Shown piece after piece: positions 19,600-31,439 of a stretch of 64,000 bases of DNA. Source of the DNA: Micrasema longulum. Its lineage: Eukaryota > Arthropoda > Insecta > Trichoptera > Brachycentridae. The position numbers and the translations under genes are program-made. The first letter of the stretch is position 1; each line of letters opens with the position of its first letter. Under the pieces are notes generated by a model that saw only the letters and a program-made list of their open reading frames with translations, did not search any database and was not told the DNA's origin. The DNA is taken from the NCBI GenBank assembly GCA_022494885.1, contig JAGVSM010005036.1, positions 30,183 to 94,182 of the forward strand, read 5' to 3'.

Positions 19600-20900
19600 T
19601 ATCACTTATTCACAATATTTTGAATAATCTCACTTCGCCAAAGGTGAATACTTCAAAATATCGCACCCCAAGAAGTACACTGTAGTATGTCTATGTGATA
19701 TGCCATTTTGCAGGAGAGCAAATACAAACTTTTAAAATTTTATTTATACCGTAACTTAATGTATATTGACTTTATGAAGCACAGTTATTTTGTTATTTGA
19801 CTATTAAAATGTACTGCAGTGTTTTTCCCGATATTTCACTCAATTTATTTCAAAGAATACTAAAGTGTATGCCATATATCGTTCAACAATAATCGTAGAG
19901 ATTCCCGAGTTCTCTCCCAAGATTTGTTTTTCTTAAACTGCATTCATAACTTAAAACAGCCAAATAAAGACTTAACAGTGTTCTTCTGGGGGTGAAATAT
20001 GTTTTTTTTGCACAATAAAATGTAGATTGCTCTTTTTGATTATATATAACATATTTAACGCGTCTCTATTTTTTTATTCCTACATACAAAGTGATTGGCT
20101 GAACTTTTACGATTTCCCATAATCTGGTTAGTGAATAAATGATGGCACGTAGACCAGCCGAAATTTGGCTTCATCTCCTGAATCTGTCCTATTGGCCTAT
20201 TCTAATGTTACTACCCACCAATCCCCCTACTTCCTGTTGCCGAACCTGTGGTCTAAGCCATCAGAATGGGGGTTTAAAATATTCATAATTGCTATTCCCA
20301 AAAAGCTTTATTTTGCTACAAAGGTCTGATGCTAAGTTGATATTAATCTATCTTGGTTTATTTTTTTTATTTATTTATTGAAATCTGCACTCATATAAAC
20401 AATGTTACGGGCATAATAAAATTAATTCTTAATAATAGACTAAAAATGATTTCAAACTTATGATTAACAATTTAAGTAATGTGCTATAAATATAATTATA
20501 TTATATAAGACTAGAATTTGGAAAAAAAAAACTTATATTAATTATCAGATATTTTGATTGTGTCTAAATTTTTTCAGATAAATACCCAAAATGTTATTTA
20601 TCTTTGTTAAAATACTGATCTATCTGATTTTTAAAAAATATTAATAATAATATCCTTTTTTGAATAATAAAGCATTTCCTGGATAAACAATCAATATAAT
20701 GGGGAACAGTGCACAATAACAAAATCAAAATAATATTTATAATTGATTAACGCAAAAAATATTAATTGTGTACTATATTAGATTAATTATTTTCAATATC
20801 TACGTTGTGGTTCCAAAAATAAATTTTGTATTTATTATTTTTCAAATAATATATGATTTTTGAATTCGGTTTTACGATTTTTTTATTTATTAATTGACTA
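19600..20900. other. No recognised feature
   Basis: AT-rich. The patch 20130-20280 has mixed composition (GGCACGTAGACCAGCCGAAA, CCACCAATCCCCCTAC) but gives no protein or repeat match. Confidence 0.35.
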
Positions 20901-20904
20901 TTTT

Positions 20905-20980
20905 CTGCATTACAACAGGCCAGGAGGCCCAATCACAGTGGTGTACAGCACAAACCAACCAGGCTTGAAAAGAAATTCAT
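20905..20980 (-). mobile_element. SINE family B 3' tail (antisense)
   Basis: CAACAGGCCAGGAGGCCCAA, TCACAGTGGTGTA and CCAGGCTTGAAAAG are the reverse of the B tail. The tRNA-like head is missing. Confidence 0.65.
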
Positions 20981-21039
20981 AAAAATATGTATTTTTTTTA
21001 CTTCTTATCATGTCAGCAAGTCAAAAGTCGGAAAAAACG

Positions 21040-21260
21040 TCCATCTTCAGACGCCACCAGGAGCCCCGCCTCTTCTCCTTCTTCTATGTTGTCCCGCGTC
21101 CCTAAATTCTAACGAATACAGTCTTAAGTTCATCGTCGCCGGCCGAAGGACGGTGGGAACCCGCAGGGGTAAAAGAGGCAATTTAGGCTAACGCTTTTCG
21201 TAGGCATTTGCAGTGTTTTTCCAAGCCAGGACCACAGCCGCATCCTCAAGACGCTCTTTT
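21040..21260. other. GC-richer block, unidentified
   Basis: Contains CAGACGCCACCAGGAGCCCC, GTCGCCGGCCGAAGGACGG and AAGACGCTC. A minus-strand stretch reads ERLEDAAVVLAWKNTANAYEK. It may be LINE coding sequence on the minus strand but was not recognised. Confidence 0.25.
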
Positions 21261-21639
21261 TTTCTACAGGACCTTGACTTATGCGCTTATAATTCATGCT
21301 TTATAAATTTATAGTACTCTGACGCTTATACACTACGCTAAAAAGACAATGGGCCTAACTCATAAGCTTTATATTAAGTTACGCCCGGGCATAGTAGTAG
21401 AATAAGGATAGGAATACCATCATTATCGCACCGAGAGTAAGTTCAAAAACTATTTTCAAGAAAGGAGTTACAGACGAGAACTTCGTTAGTGGGAGAGATT
21501 TGAGTGGGAAACTCCTTGATGATTTTCCGAATGATTGAGTTCAGTGTTTACCATATTGATATGCCATATACTCGTAAATGTTTTTTAAATTTATTTTTTG
21601 AGTTTCTGATCCTATATTTGTGGTGATAAACTTATGTGT

Positions 21640-21780
21640 CTGTGTCGACTAATTGCTTGTTCTATCTCAACACAGGACTTTTAGTCCTATGGAGTTGGAA
21701 CTTATGTCTCAAATAATGTGCTATAAACTTATGTATGTACATAAGTAAGTAAATAATTTATTTATACTATTACATTGTTT
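21640..21780 (+). mobile_element. LINE 3' tail, family X (copy 1)
   Basis: Contains CTCAACACAGGACTTTTAGT then CCTATGGAGTTGG: outer CTC/GAG and inner AGGAC/GTCCT stems (21674-21678 with 21684-21688). The stem sequence differs from the other copies but still pairs. An A/T tail (AAGTAAGTAAATAA) follows. Confidence 0.6.
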
Positions 21781-21784
21781 TTGT

Positions 21785-22240
21785 TATTTTTTTGTATACA
21801 GAATAATGTTCCCTCACTAAGGTGCCTCGTGCCGAGGGAAACATTTTACAAAATTTGAAACATGCCTTCAATTAGTTATTTAACAAAGTTAACATAATGA
21901 AAAAAACGTCATTCATCTAATTAACCTAATTATCATTAACATAGTAAACAATATCAACTTAAATAATCATAACAAACATTACCAATTTTTAAAAAACATT
22001 AGACCAAATTTCATCAACTGTACACACATTTAACCTATTTGGCTTGATTCACTCATCGATCCGTGTGCAACCCACCTCTACTATCCATTTCTTAATAGCA
22101 ATTTTATACTGTAAGTACTTACTAATTGTTCTTATGGATAAAGTAAATAGATTGTACACTTTAACCGAGTAGTAGGCCAATTCTCTTTTAACGAAGGTTG
22201 AATTTTTTTTTTTTTTTTTGCAACATCAGAATGGTGTATC
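21785..22240 (-). pseudogene. LINE reverse transcriptase C-terminus and 3' tail
   Basis: The minus strand reads YYSVKVYNLFTLSIRTISKY then LQYKIAIKKWIVEVGC and a stop. YSVKxYNL..I(R/K)xIS..K.AIKKWIVE(V/L)G is repeated in the LINE at 26865-27645, also on the minus strand. This is the end of a CR1/Jockey-type reverse transcriptase. The 3' tail contains CCCTCGGCACGAGG-CA-CCTTAGTGAGGG (minus strand), a bulged hairpin seen in three related tails. 5'-truncated. Confidence 0.6.
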
Positions 22241-22244
22241 TAGT

Positions 22245-24080
22245 TACTTGTGTTTGTAACGGAAGGTAGAGAATAATACTTATGTGCGTATAGTAACAGA
22301 GCTTTTACATAAAGTTGTTTTATAGATTTTATATTAAGATTTTCGAATATACCGAGGTTTTAATTATGACTCTTAAGATAATTTTTATTAAAGCTTTTTG
22401 TGCAATTATTATTTGTTTTATCAGTTCAATTATTTAATCATTCCACTACTATGATAAGGATGGTATTCCCATTATAATTCTTATATTATTCCTAGGCGTA
22501 ACTTTGTACCAGGTTTATATGTAAGGCCCTAGGTAAAATTTAGCAGATATCCTGCGAAATATTGGACCTTCCCAGATGAAGAGGTTTTTGAGGTCTATAT
22601 GTAAAGATAAAGTGGCTAAGTGTTCTATTATCTCTGCCGACCCCAACTGGGAAATGAAGTAATGAATGATTAGTATATATCTGTTATTCTATAATTTTTT
22701 ATTCCATTAATAATATCCGATACCTACCTGATTACTAAAACGAATCAATCTATGTGGTTTACTATATTACTTCGAATGGTTCTTAATCATGCTTAAAAAA
22801 TTCTCAATCAATTTACCAAGGTATTCAAGAATAAAAATAAATAAAGTCATGAAGATAAGAAACCCTCTTCAGTCCTGGATAGATATCAAATCTCTTAACT
22901 ATACATAATATATCCTTAGTTTAAAGATACTCCAACCAAACGGGTACTGTAAATTGAACACAAAAATAAACGAACTCCATAATTTTTAGATCTACGAGGA
23001 AAACAGGGATAAATCAAAATTTCACTAAAGTCTTTCACTTTTAAAAACCTGCATTATTTTATGTTACATTTAAATTATAAAATTATACATACTGTATTTC
23101 TTTATTATTTGTGATGACTTTTTAATTTTCATAAACAAAAAAAAAGGCTTAATTAACCCTTCAATGATTGTAAGTATAACATTGAATAACAAATGAGCAT
23201 ACAAAATATAAATAAATTATAATTGTTATCTTTCTTATTTGATGTTCAAGTAGTTGAATGGAACATTTAAATCAATAATAAGTACCAAAGCGAGAACGAC
23301 GATAAACAAACTTAATTATGTTTAAAATATTTCATTTTTGAAACAGATTTATCAATTTAAAAAAAAACTAACTAATTTAATAATAAGTTAACATCAGTCA
23401 TGTCTAAAACACAGAAAAATAAAAATTCCTCATTGAAATAATTACAAGTTTACTGATGTTTTTTTTTTTTGATTCCTTCATTCAATGTGAAAACATTGAA
23501 AACGTGTAAAAGAACTGACTAAAAACTCAACAGTATTTCGGCCACCCATAAAAAATGAATTATTTTGATTTTTGAATATTTAAATCAGACTTAAACCGGT
23601 TTACATTATTAAGGTTAAGAATCTAACTCTGAAATGGACGCATGATAAAATATCCAATTTACTACAGATGGGATTAACACAGAGCTTGAATTTATTCTGC
23701 TGATTTTGGGAATATATTTATATTACAAGGATTCTTAAGAGATACTAAAATGGCGCTGGGATAAAACGTTTTAGCAGCGAATCGTAAGTAAATAATTCAG
23801 TTCCAGCGTGAAAATGCTGACCCACGGAAATAATATCAATAATAAATCAAAGTATGCATACAAAACGTAGCAAATTTTTCGGAAGAATGCGAAAGTAAGG
23901 TGTTTTTTCATTAATTTTATTAACGTATTTGGTTTGTGATGTAAGTAAAGTGTTTTAAGTTATTGCGTTTATTTTTATAAGTGAAGTCATGTTAATAAAT
24001 AGGTTGAACTAGTGAGAAAAAAAATATTACGGCAAAAAAAAAGTGAGGCAGCGAATTTGTATTTTTTCATTTTTTTTTTA
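22245..24080. other. No recognised feature
   Basis: About 1.8 kb of AT-rich DNA without repeat matches inside the window and without an open frame above 60 codons. A 15-T run lies at 22205 and poly-T runs recur at 23460. Confidence 0.45.
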
Positions 24081-24084
24081 TTTT

Positions 24085-24265
24085 AATGAAGAATATTAGC
24101 GTTCTTATAATTAACCTTCATATTTCAATTTCGGTGGCTATTTTCAATGAGTTGTAAATAACTCACTATTGGAGATGGAAATCAAGTTGGGGTAGAGTGG
24201 GGTTCGAACCTCGGACCTCTGATCCGTGAGTCCGCAACACTAGCCACTGGACCACAACCCGATTC
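24085..24265 (-). mobile_element. tRNA-derived SINE, family C
   Basis: On the minus strand the head carries box A GTGGTCCAGTGGCTAGTG and box B GAGGTTCGAACC. The body follows: GAGTTATTTACAACTCATTG, ATAGCCACCGAAATTGAAA, AATTATAAGAACGCTAATAT and a run of A. Copies of the body and head occur at 32765-32965 (minus) and 54205-54345 (plus). Confidence 0.75.
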
Positions 24266-24269
24266 AAAC

Positions 24270-24683
24270 ATTAGTACAAGTATTTACCATTGAATATTTA
24301 TATTAATTTATTTTGATACATGTTCAATTGTAGGTGATACTTTGAGTATTCATACAAATCGTCGCTTCTGTTAGTTTTGTCCAACAGACCAAAACACAAA
24401 TCTGCAGACAGCTTTAAAGTTTTGTTTTTACCAAAAAGGCATAAATAATGACCACAACGTAAAATAAAATTAGTTAAAACCCATTAAACAGTTTATTAAA
24501 AATATTTTTATAATATTTTCTAAATAGAGGCTTTCTATATACTTTACCTAATTTTATTAAAAAATGTCTGTTGGACAAAAACTAACAAAATTGCGAGTTA
24601 TCTTTAACTGTCCATAATATGAAATTGAATTTGCTCGAAGAAAAATAATCATTAATATTTTTTTATTATACTTGTCGGTTAAC
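24270..24683. other. No recognised feature
   Basis: AT-rich; no coding signal or repeat match was noticed. Confidence 0.4.
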
Positions 24684-25034
24684 ATTGGCAACGGGGTGTA
24701 GTAGTCAGTGCGTTTGTTTACCATGCCAGTGATCTCGGGTTCGATTCCTGACATTGTTGACATGAAATATTTATTTATAAAGGTGTTTTTACCATAGAAT
24801 ATTTCATTGTCTCTGGAATGGCACCTGAAGTGTTAGACCGATTATCTTATCTTTACGTTATACAAAAAACACATCAAGATATGTGGCCAGTCCCTGGAGT
24901 GTTACATAAAGCGTAAGACTGATCAGCTTACCTTCATGAAAAAAAAAAAATTAAGATTCACTGCGGTCGGTGCACGAATGCGGTGACCTATGCACCATTA
25001 GGTGCAGAAAAGGAATGACGATGATGATGAAAAT
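24684..25034 (+). mobile_element. tRNA-derived SINE, family A, with doubled core
   Basis: The head is GGGGTGTAGTAGTCAGTGCG with box B GGTTCGATTCC. The core (ATTTCATTGTCTCTGGAATG, GCACCTGAAGTGTTAG) is followed by a second, differently worn core (GGCCAGTCCCTGGAGTG, AAAGCGTAAGACTGATCAGC, TTACCTTCATG), then a tail with GACGATGATGATGA. The two cores in series suggest a dimer or a D-type 3' part joined to an A head. Confidence 0.7.
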
Positions 25035-25339
25035 AACAGTATGTGTAACTAAAAGATACCTTTGAAAATACTTAATTTTTTAATACGAATTTATTCATTC
25101 TCGTATAGAAGATTTAATTTTCATTTGAAATCGATAAAGTTGAAGATAACTTTGGTAACTTCCTATTGTAATCGGGGCCTTAGCATATTGAGTCCTAGCT
25201 GACACAGGTAGATGACGTGAAATATGCACTTCCATTTTATAAAATATTAGATTCTGTAAAGTATTTAACGATGTTGTTAAATCTTATCCTGATAATTATA
25301 TTGTGTAATAGGAAAATTATTACATAGGTACTTCGAATA

Positions 25340-25680
25340 TCGATAAAAATATATTAAATGGATTTAGAAACATTAATTGTTCTTTCGAAATCAATATGGA
25401 TGTTGTGGAGAAATGTTTTCATACATAAATGTAAAAGAAAAATTCAACAAAAACACGTTCGTAGAAAAACGCGACGTGTTTGGCTTTGGTTATTGTGACG
25501 TCAAGATTCGTGATAATGTCCTAAATAAAATTGAATGCCAAGGAATAAATAAACATGAATCGTGACGTATTACGGGCGCGACCAATGGAACGGCCGTTTT
25601 TGCGGGAATTCAAAATTACAAATTTTGAAATATTTTTTATGCCACTTATAATTGGCAAAAAAAAAAGATCGACAATGTTT
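25340..25680 (+). repeat. Unclassified 0.33-kb repeat, copy 2
   Basis: Same landmarks as copy 1: TCGAAATCAATATGGAT, GTGACGTCAAGATTCGTG, CGTGACGTATTACGGGCGCG. A 62-codon frame (25377-25565) runs through it, but the other two copies do not keep this frame open, so it is not a gene. Confidence 0.6.
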
Positions 25681-25736
25681 GAGTATGTCCAAAGCTTGCA
25701 GACTGGCTAGATTTTCTTCCTAGGGAGTTAGTTATA

Positions 25737-25990
25737 TTTTAATTTATTTCAACACGTAGGGAAAACATTTTAGAGAAGGGAATATGGAAGTCTAGGCATT
25801 TACAGGGCTTACGACCTGTGACTTATGACTTATGACCAGTGTGTAAGCTTATAAACTTAAGCGTAGGGCTTATGACTTATGAGCAGTGTGTAAAGTGGCC
25901 ACTCAAACCAGCCAATGACAGGTCACAAGCCCTGTAAATGCCTAGACTTCCATATACTCTTCTCAAATTTTTTTTTTCCTCTCTGTTGAT
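25737..25990. mobile_element. Complete palindromic MITE, family M
   Basis: Both ends are present. The left arm (about 25749-25822) reads TTTCAACACGTAGGGAAAAC.., GAAGTCTAGGCATTTACAGG. The right arm (about 25917-25988), on the other strand, reads ATCAACAGAGAGGAAAA.., the same TCTAGGCATTTACAGGGCTT block and GTCATTGGCTGG. The arms are roughly 70 bp, so the element can fold into a long hairpin. The centre repeats GACTTATGACTTATGA. This is the reference copy for about ten fragments in the window. There is no coding capacity. The superfamily was not determined. Confidence 0.75.
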
Positions 25991-26224
25991 ATATATTTTT
26001 ATTTTTTTTCAATTTTATGGTAAAGTATTTCATAGACATTTATTTCTTTAAAAATGTTTTTAAAAAATCGTGTTATTTTCCTATTATTCATTTTTGTTAT
26101 TTGTATTCCAGGGGTGGATGCTTAAAAAAAAGCGGAGAGATTTTCATTTTTTTCAAATTTATAATGATTACGGCCTTGGCCAACTATTACTTTTAGAAAA
26201 ATATATTTAAATATAAATTGCAGA

Positions 26225-26400
26225 CACAGAAGATATATTTAGCAAGAACAAACCATCGCGCCGTTTCCCTGTGGGAGTAGGTAAAGATAATATAACGCCA
26301 CACTCTCTGATTTTCGTACATACCTCGCTTCTATCTATCATCTTCTAGTATTTGTTGGATTTTGTCGTCTTCTGCGCCCATCAGCATTTGCATCGTAAAT
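26225..26400 (-). mobile_element. RTE-like LINE tail
   Basis: The minus strand reads MGAEDDKIQQILEDD.., then ends in CTCCCACAGGGAAACGGCGC and GATGGTTTGTTCTTG. The peptide aligns with DQIQQMLKDG in the 60.8-kb copy, and the nucleotide ending matches CTTATGGTGAAACCGCGTG..ATGGTTTGTTATTG there. A remnant without a usable frame. Confidence 0.6.
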
Positions 26401-26860
26401 CTTTCAATAAATAAATACATTAATTTCGCAATGACTTAACAAGAACCATGAAATAAACAAATTTTTGTAATGTCTACATTCAAAGAAAGTGTAGTATTTA
26501 AGATTTCAAGGACCTTTAAAATTAATCGTGTATATTTTTTACATATTAGAAAAGGGCATACACGAGAACTTCCTTTAAGCTGGGACCTATTTGGGATCTG
26601 GGATCTGCCTATCGGCTAAATATCCTTACGGAGATCCCAAAGAGAGACTATTCAACAGTTTGCTTTAAAATAAGATTTGGCGACATTATATATTCTAGCT
26701 CCACCTAACCTAACCTTTATGACCCTTCGTATACTCTAACCTCTGAAGATTTAAAGAAATCTTTTGCTACATAGATGGTTTGTAGTAGTATGCAGTAAGT
26801 ATATGTTCCAAGCAAGAATGCAATAACCAACATTTTAAAAGTTTTAAAGGAAGCTAAGGT
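26401..26860. other. No recognised gene; one short inverted repeat
   Basis: A 10-bp inverted repeat TTTGGGATCT/AGATCCCAAA spans about 26590-26642. CCTAACCTAACC at about 26704 is too short to be telomeric. Confidence 0.35.
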
Positions 26861-26864
26861 TTTG

Positions 26865-27645
26865 TATTTATTTATATTTTTCTCTTACAAACTATAATTA
26901 ATAATAAAAATAATGTGACCTCACTGGGATTACCCGTGCCAAGGATACTTAACAATCTACTTTTATGATGTGTTTTTACATTTGAGAATAAACAAAGAAG
27001 ACCAACTTAATAAAGAGAGATAATCAATAAAATATTCAGACAGTTTTACACAATACGTATTTATGTTCATCTATATTATTTATATTAAAAATGCACAATG
27101 AAAATAAGAAAAACCTAACATAAGCTTTACACTTATGGAACAGTTGATTCAATATTGGTTTGGGCGAATAAGACAATCCATTTTAATTCTACCTAGCTCC
27201 ACTATCCATTTTTTTATTACCTTTTTAAACATTTTATCGTTACTAATTGTTTTAATAAATAGTTGAAGTAAGTTATAGATTTTAATTGAATAATACTCAA
27301 AATCCCTTTGTCTGAAAGTGGTATAAGTTTGTATTTGTTTAAGTTATCTTTGTGTATAGGATCTAGTGATTATATTATTTGTATGTGATGTATTGTAGGG
27401 ATTATGTCTTTCATTTGAGTAAGAGTAGTTTTTGAATCTGTAAGTGAGTATTGTTTTAGCGTATAATTGTTTTGGTGTCATAAGTTTTGATTTGTGGAAT
27501 ATTTATTCAGTAGATGTCTGTATCGGGACACTGAGCATTACTTAAATTATCGATTTTTGTGCAACAAATACACTATTTCAAACTGTGTCACTCGCACCAC
27601 CCCAACTGATTATACCGTACTCCAAAATTGATTGGCACAATGCAA
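26865..27645 (-). pseudogene. CR1/Jockey-type LINE, RT C-terminus and 3' end
   Basis: Read from 27645 on the minus strand: QSILEYGIISWGGASDT, a typical reverse-transcriptase thumb motif (x-S-x-x-x-YGI-x-x-WGGAS). Then IFHKSKLMTPKQLYAKT, NNIITRSYTQR, RQRDFEYYSIKIYNLL and KVIKKWIVELG, with scattered stops. The 3' untranslated part includes CACGGGTAATCCCAGTG (6-bp hairpin with one bulged base) and an (AAATA)n-type tail. The catalytic RT and endonuclease parts are absent. The same 3' end is found split at 620-1262. Confidence 0.7.
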
Positions 27646-27649
27646 AACA

Positions 27650-28700
27650 AATTTTTAAAAGTTCATTATATTTATATAATAACTTATATTTAAATTTAAA
27701 CTATACATTTTAAATACTTGGTTCATTTCCTCTTATTTATTTGAACAGTTAGCGCTTTCACCTTCTTATGGGCATCTTGAGACTAGCAAATATTATACTA
27801 TATATATGTTTTCAATTACTGTGTCCTACTATGTTTCATTGAAATATTATGTATTGTATCTCTTTTGACTTATTTTTTAAATGTACCTTCTCATATTTAG
27901 ATTCATATAAATGATCCTTACACTGTATAAAAGTCACTAGTCTAAAGATTTCTATTAGACGGTGAAACCGCTCATTGGTCAAATAAATAAGTAGAAAATT
28001 ACAAGTATTTTTAATTTATAAATTATATTTAAATAAAAGTAATTATATCATTACAAAGAAATTATACGAGTACTGAGATATCTCGAAAAATGACTTCAAT
28101 CGAATTTTAAGTATTAGGTATTTTCTTTCCGCATCATATTTATCTAAACAGTTTTTTTTTTCAATTATACATCTATTTGCAAGAGAATTGCAATTATTTA
28201 TCAAATGACATTAAAAAACACACTTTTCAATTTTTGCTAGATACGGCGTTTTTGATTTGAACGGCAGTGTTAATATAATTTATCGTTAAATGCAATATTA
28301 CTCGTGTTATAAATTCTCTGTGTCCGGGTGAAATTGAATTAATGTACTATTAACAATTTATTGAAGTCAATATTATCACATGGTTAGTGTAGTTTAAAAT
28401 GAACATATTAACAAAATTAATGTTGGACTTATACAATTTTTAATTACTTGATTTATAATACGAATTAATTAAATTGTAGTAAATTATTGACAGAATAAAG
28501 AGAATTTAAAGGTAAACTAAAGAAACGTTCATTTTTAAACACACTTCACAACTTCAATGCTGTATTAATTAATTATTTTATGAAAGCGTATTTTTTTATT
28601 GTTCTTTAATAGAATTTGAGGAATTCACTCTGAAAATGTTTTTACTAAAAAATATAGATCGACCTTCCATACGAGCATCTTGCTCTATAAGAAATAAAAA
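27650..28700. other. No recognised feature
   Basis: About 1 kb of very AT-rich DNA with no open frame and no repeat match noticed. Confidence 0.45.
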
Positions 28701-28769
28701 ATAAAATTCAATTTTGTTAACTCTCTAGGGAGTGAAATCCAGCCTTGTCTTCTAGCATACTCAAAACAT

Positions 28770-29010
28770 GTTAATTTTTTTTCCATTGCACATTTTTTTA
28801 TATTTTTATTTTATTAATAAACTTCATAAAAAGTGTATGTTTTTAGAAAATTCTAAACACACCTACTTTTACACATTTAGTAAATGTTATCACTGTAACT
28901 CTCCAAAAAAAGAGACTAACTCTTGTGCTTGGAGAGTGACTTACACTGTTTTAATTGTTTATTTAAAAGAGTTTATATAATTTTAAAATAAAAACAAAGG
29001 ATATATCAAG
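28770..29010 (+). mobile_element. LINE 3' tail, family Y (copy 1) with two-tier hairpin
   Basis: The outer stem ACTCTCC/GGAGAGT (28898-28904 with 28931-28937) encloses an inner stem AAGAG/CTCTT (28910-28914 with 28920-28924, loop ACTAA). An A-rich end follows (AAAATAAAAACAAAGG). A related hairpin with a different but complementary outer stem is at 57044-57080. Confidence 0.5.
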
Positions 29011-30520
29011 AAAAAACATAAAACAATAATACATTCATACTAATTAAAATTTAATGTGGTTTTAGTATTTATTTAATGATATTCTATTATAAGTCCAATA
29101 TGTTCAAATTTACCGTTTATTTTCTCAAATCAAACGGATTGTGTGGGCAGAAGGAAATTGCCTTAACCTTTTAGAGTCTAAGCGTTAAAAAAAATTGAGT
29201 TTCTGAGGGAGATACCAGGAATACACCAGTTGTTTTTTAAATACGACTAAAAAAAATATCGTTATGATTTTCATGATTTTTATAAAATCGTTTCATGTTG
29301 GTTCGAGTTTTCAGAAAAAATCATAAAATACTTTTACTAGAGGATGTTATATGACATCACGCTTCTCTCACAGCTACACGTTAAATAACACTGATCTAAA
29401 TTCACGCAACCCGTAAGCAGGAAGTTGGGAGAGGGATATGCATTCGCATAAAAACCGGATTTTTTGTAAATTGCTAGAAATCGTCGTGTTGGGGAAACAA
29501 GGTTGATCGCGCCACTTGCCCGCTAGCAGATGAACGCTCAAATTGCTGGTTCGCGGGATGCGTCATCCTTTATTTACTTTGCCACAGAACCCTAAATACA
29601 ACTACTGCAATAACCTACCTTATTCTGGGTTCTGGCACCTTTATTGGGTGGAACTTCTGTCGCGTGGCAGTCAGGATCAGATCCAATCTTGTGGTCAAGA
29701 AGGAGGAAGACTTGATGATTACACAACACAGTGGATTTAATAGTTATTGATTACAAAATATCTTCTTTGCAATCGCGGTGAGAATATAAAAAAACACATG
29801 TACACACAATCAGTTCTGTCGTTATTCTGGCGCCGGAATAATATCGGTACCCACGGTAGACAAATGCAACATCTTAACCAGGGCTCCGTAGGTAGCAAAT
29901 AAATTCCAAAGGATTATCCTAGCAAATGTGCTATAAATATATATATATAGGTGTGTATACATAGAGTTAATGTGGCGTAACCAAAGGTTTTATATATCAA
30001 AAAAAAAAAAAAACTTTCAACGTGTTCATATTTAAATGTCGGTTCTATCTGCATCAAAATATTTTAAAAAACTAAATAAATCCTTAAATATTATTAAGTT
30101 TATCAAGACAATATTAATTAAAAATGTTAGATAACATAATGTCTTCAATTCAAAAATTCATGTCCCGAAAAAATCATGAATCTACATAGAACCTTGTTTC
30201 CTCAATGCGACGAAATAGCACGAAGCAAACGTGCGAACTGACCTACTTTTCAAATATTATTAAACTCTAGAGCGACGAATTGTAATGTTTTCTATTAGCA
30301 CGAGGAAAAATAAAGACAAATTTTCATTGTTATCAAAAGAACTCAACAGAAAAATATTTAAATAATTTTGGGATATTTGTAACATAATGGGGTAAGATTA
30401 TAAAAAAATAAAATTAATGTGATGGTTAACAAAAAAGTTATTTAAAAGAATATGCTCCTGGAGAACCATAGATACCCCCCTTAGGCCCGGATGAGTTATG
30501 CCAATATACCCGTCCTTACT
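29010..30520. other. Mostly unrecognised; GC-richer block at 29400-29740
   Basis: The block 29400-29740 holds GATCGCGCCACTTGCCCGC and a 65-codon frame (29543-29740, ..MRHPLFTLPQNPKYNYCNN..) without family resemblance. The remainder is AT-rich with no repeat match. TA and poly-A simple sequence lies at 29938-30012. Confidence 0.3.
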
Positions 30521-30524
30521 TGTA

Positions 30525-30850
30525 CATAAACACAGTGTTCAATATCCTGGATAAACCTAATAAGTTTTCCATTTTAGGAGAAGTGTAAAAGTTTGGATTT
30601 TGTCCAAAGAAAGAGACCCTTGCTAGAAACTGCTACGAGAAATTGCACAGATTTTTACGTAGTACTTGTAAGTGCGTTGTCAAGATGTTTTTTAAAATTG
30701 TATGTCTGTGTTAAAATTTTTATTTGAAATATTCTTTAATAATATGCATGCTTCTACTTTTTATTATGTTGTAACCGAACTCAACACAGGGCTGTTGGCC
30801 CCATATAGTTAGAAATACGTTTTTCTTTTTTTTTTTTTATCTGAATTAAT
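30525..30850 (+). mobile_element. LINE 3' end, family X (copy 2)
   Basis: Shares with 59725-60100 the blocks TCCTGGATAAACCTAATAAG, GGATTTTGTCCAAAGAAAG, GAAATTGCACAGATTTTTA and the final ACTCAACACAGGGCTGTTGG then CCCCATATAGTT. The hairpin has the inner stem GGGC/GCCC (30789-30792 with 30798-30801) and outer AACT/AGTT. A 30-odd residue frame (..GFCPKKETLARNCYEKLHRF..) is alike in both copies and is probably the end of the LINE protein. Confidence 0.65.
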
Positions 30851-30899
30851 AAAATTAAAATATTCATCGGTACAGTGTTTAAGGATATTAACTTGTGTA

Positions 30900-31320
30900 T
30901 TGCCAGTGTTGCTGTATGGAATAGAGGGTTGTACTCTGAAAGTCTCAACGATGAAAGAAGTTAAGGCCTTCAAACTTTGGTTTTGGAAAATAAAACTTTG
31001 AATTTCATGGACTGATTGCGTCTCTAATGAAGCGGTTTTCAGCATTATGAATAAAGAGAGGGAATTACTGACCACTGTCGAAAGATGAAAAGCCTCGCAA
31101 TGAGATGTATGACCTTCTCTAACTTATTACGAAAGCAAAGATAGAGAGCAGGCGGAGTATGGGACGGAAAAGAGTATCATTGGTCAGAAAATTTAGACAG
31201 TGGTTCGGTGTGCCGGATACAGCAGAGCTGATTAAACTAATTCAGGATTGTGAATTCAAAATGAGGATCGCCAATTTCCGGTAAGAGCGATAAGAGCGGC
31301 AAAAAAAGAAGATGAAGATT
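30900..31320 (+). pseudogene. RTE/CFDP2-like LINE ORF2 C-terminus
   Basis: The frame pieces read LPVLLYGIEGCTLKVSTM, KEVKAFKLWFWKIKL, ISWTDCVSNEAVFSIMNK then ERELLTTVER, and after a frame change SRRSMGRKRVSLVRKF, RQWFGVPDTAELIKLIQD, MRIANF. The order YG-E-x-WTL-K, W(T/S)DxV(T/S)N-E-VxxxM-KEREL, GRxRxSxxRxLRxWF and A-NxR is well known from insect LINE proteins annotated as endonuclease-reverse transcriptase. Stops and at least two frameshifts show it is inactive. RT catalytic core and endonuclease are absent. Confidence 0.75.
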
Positions 31321-31349
31321 TGTATCAAATGTTCAAATAAACAAATAAA

Positions 31350-31435
31350 TCAGCCGATGACAGGCCAAAATCTTTGTTAATGCCCAGACTTCCATATTTC
31401 TTTCTCGACAATGTTTTTCCTCTCTTTTGTAATAA
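31350..31435. mobile_element. MITE family M, one end
   Basis: AAATCAGCCGATGACAGG, AATGCCCAGACTTCCATATT and TGTTTTTCCTCTCTTTTGTA form the right-hand terminal repeat. The other half is not adjacent. Confidence 0.6.
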
Positions 31436-31439
31436 AATG

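Noticed and set aside
25377..25565. 62-codon frame in the 0.33-kb repeat as a conserved small protein
   Set aside because: The frame is closed in the other two copies.
26700..26716. Telomeric repeat (CCTAACCTAACC)
   Set aside because: Only two units, inside ordinary interspersed DNA.
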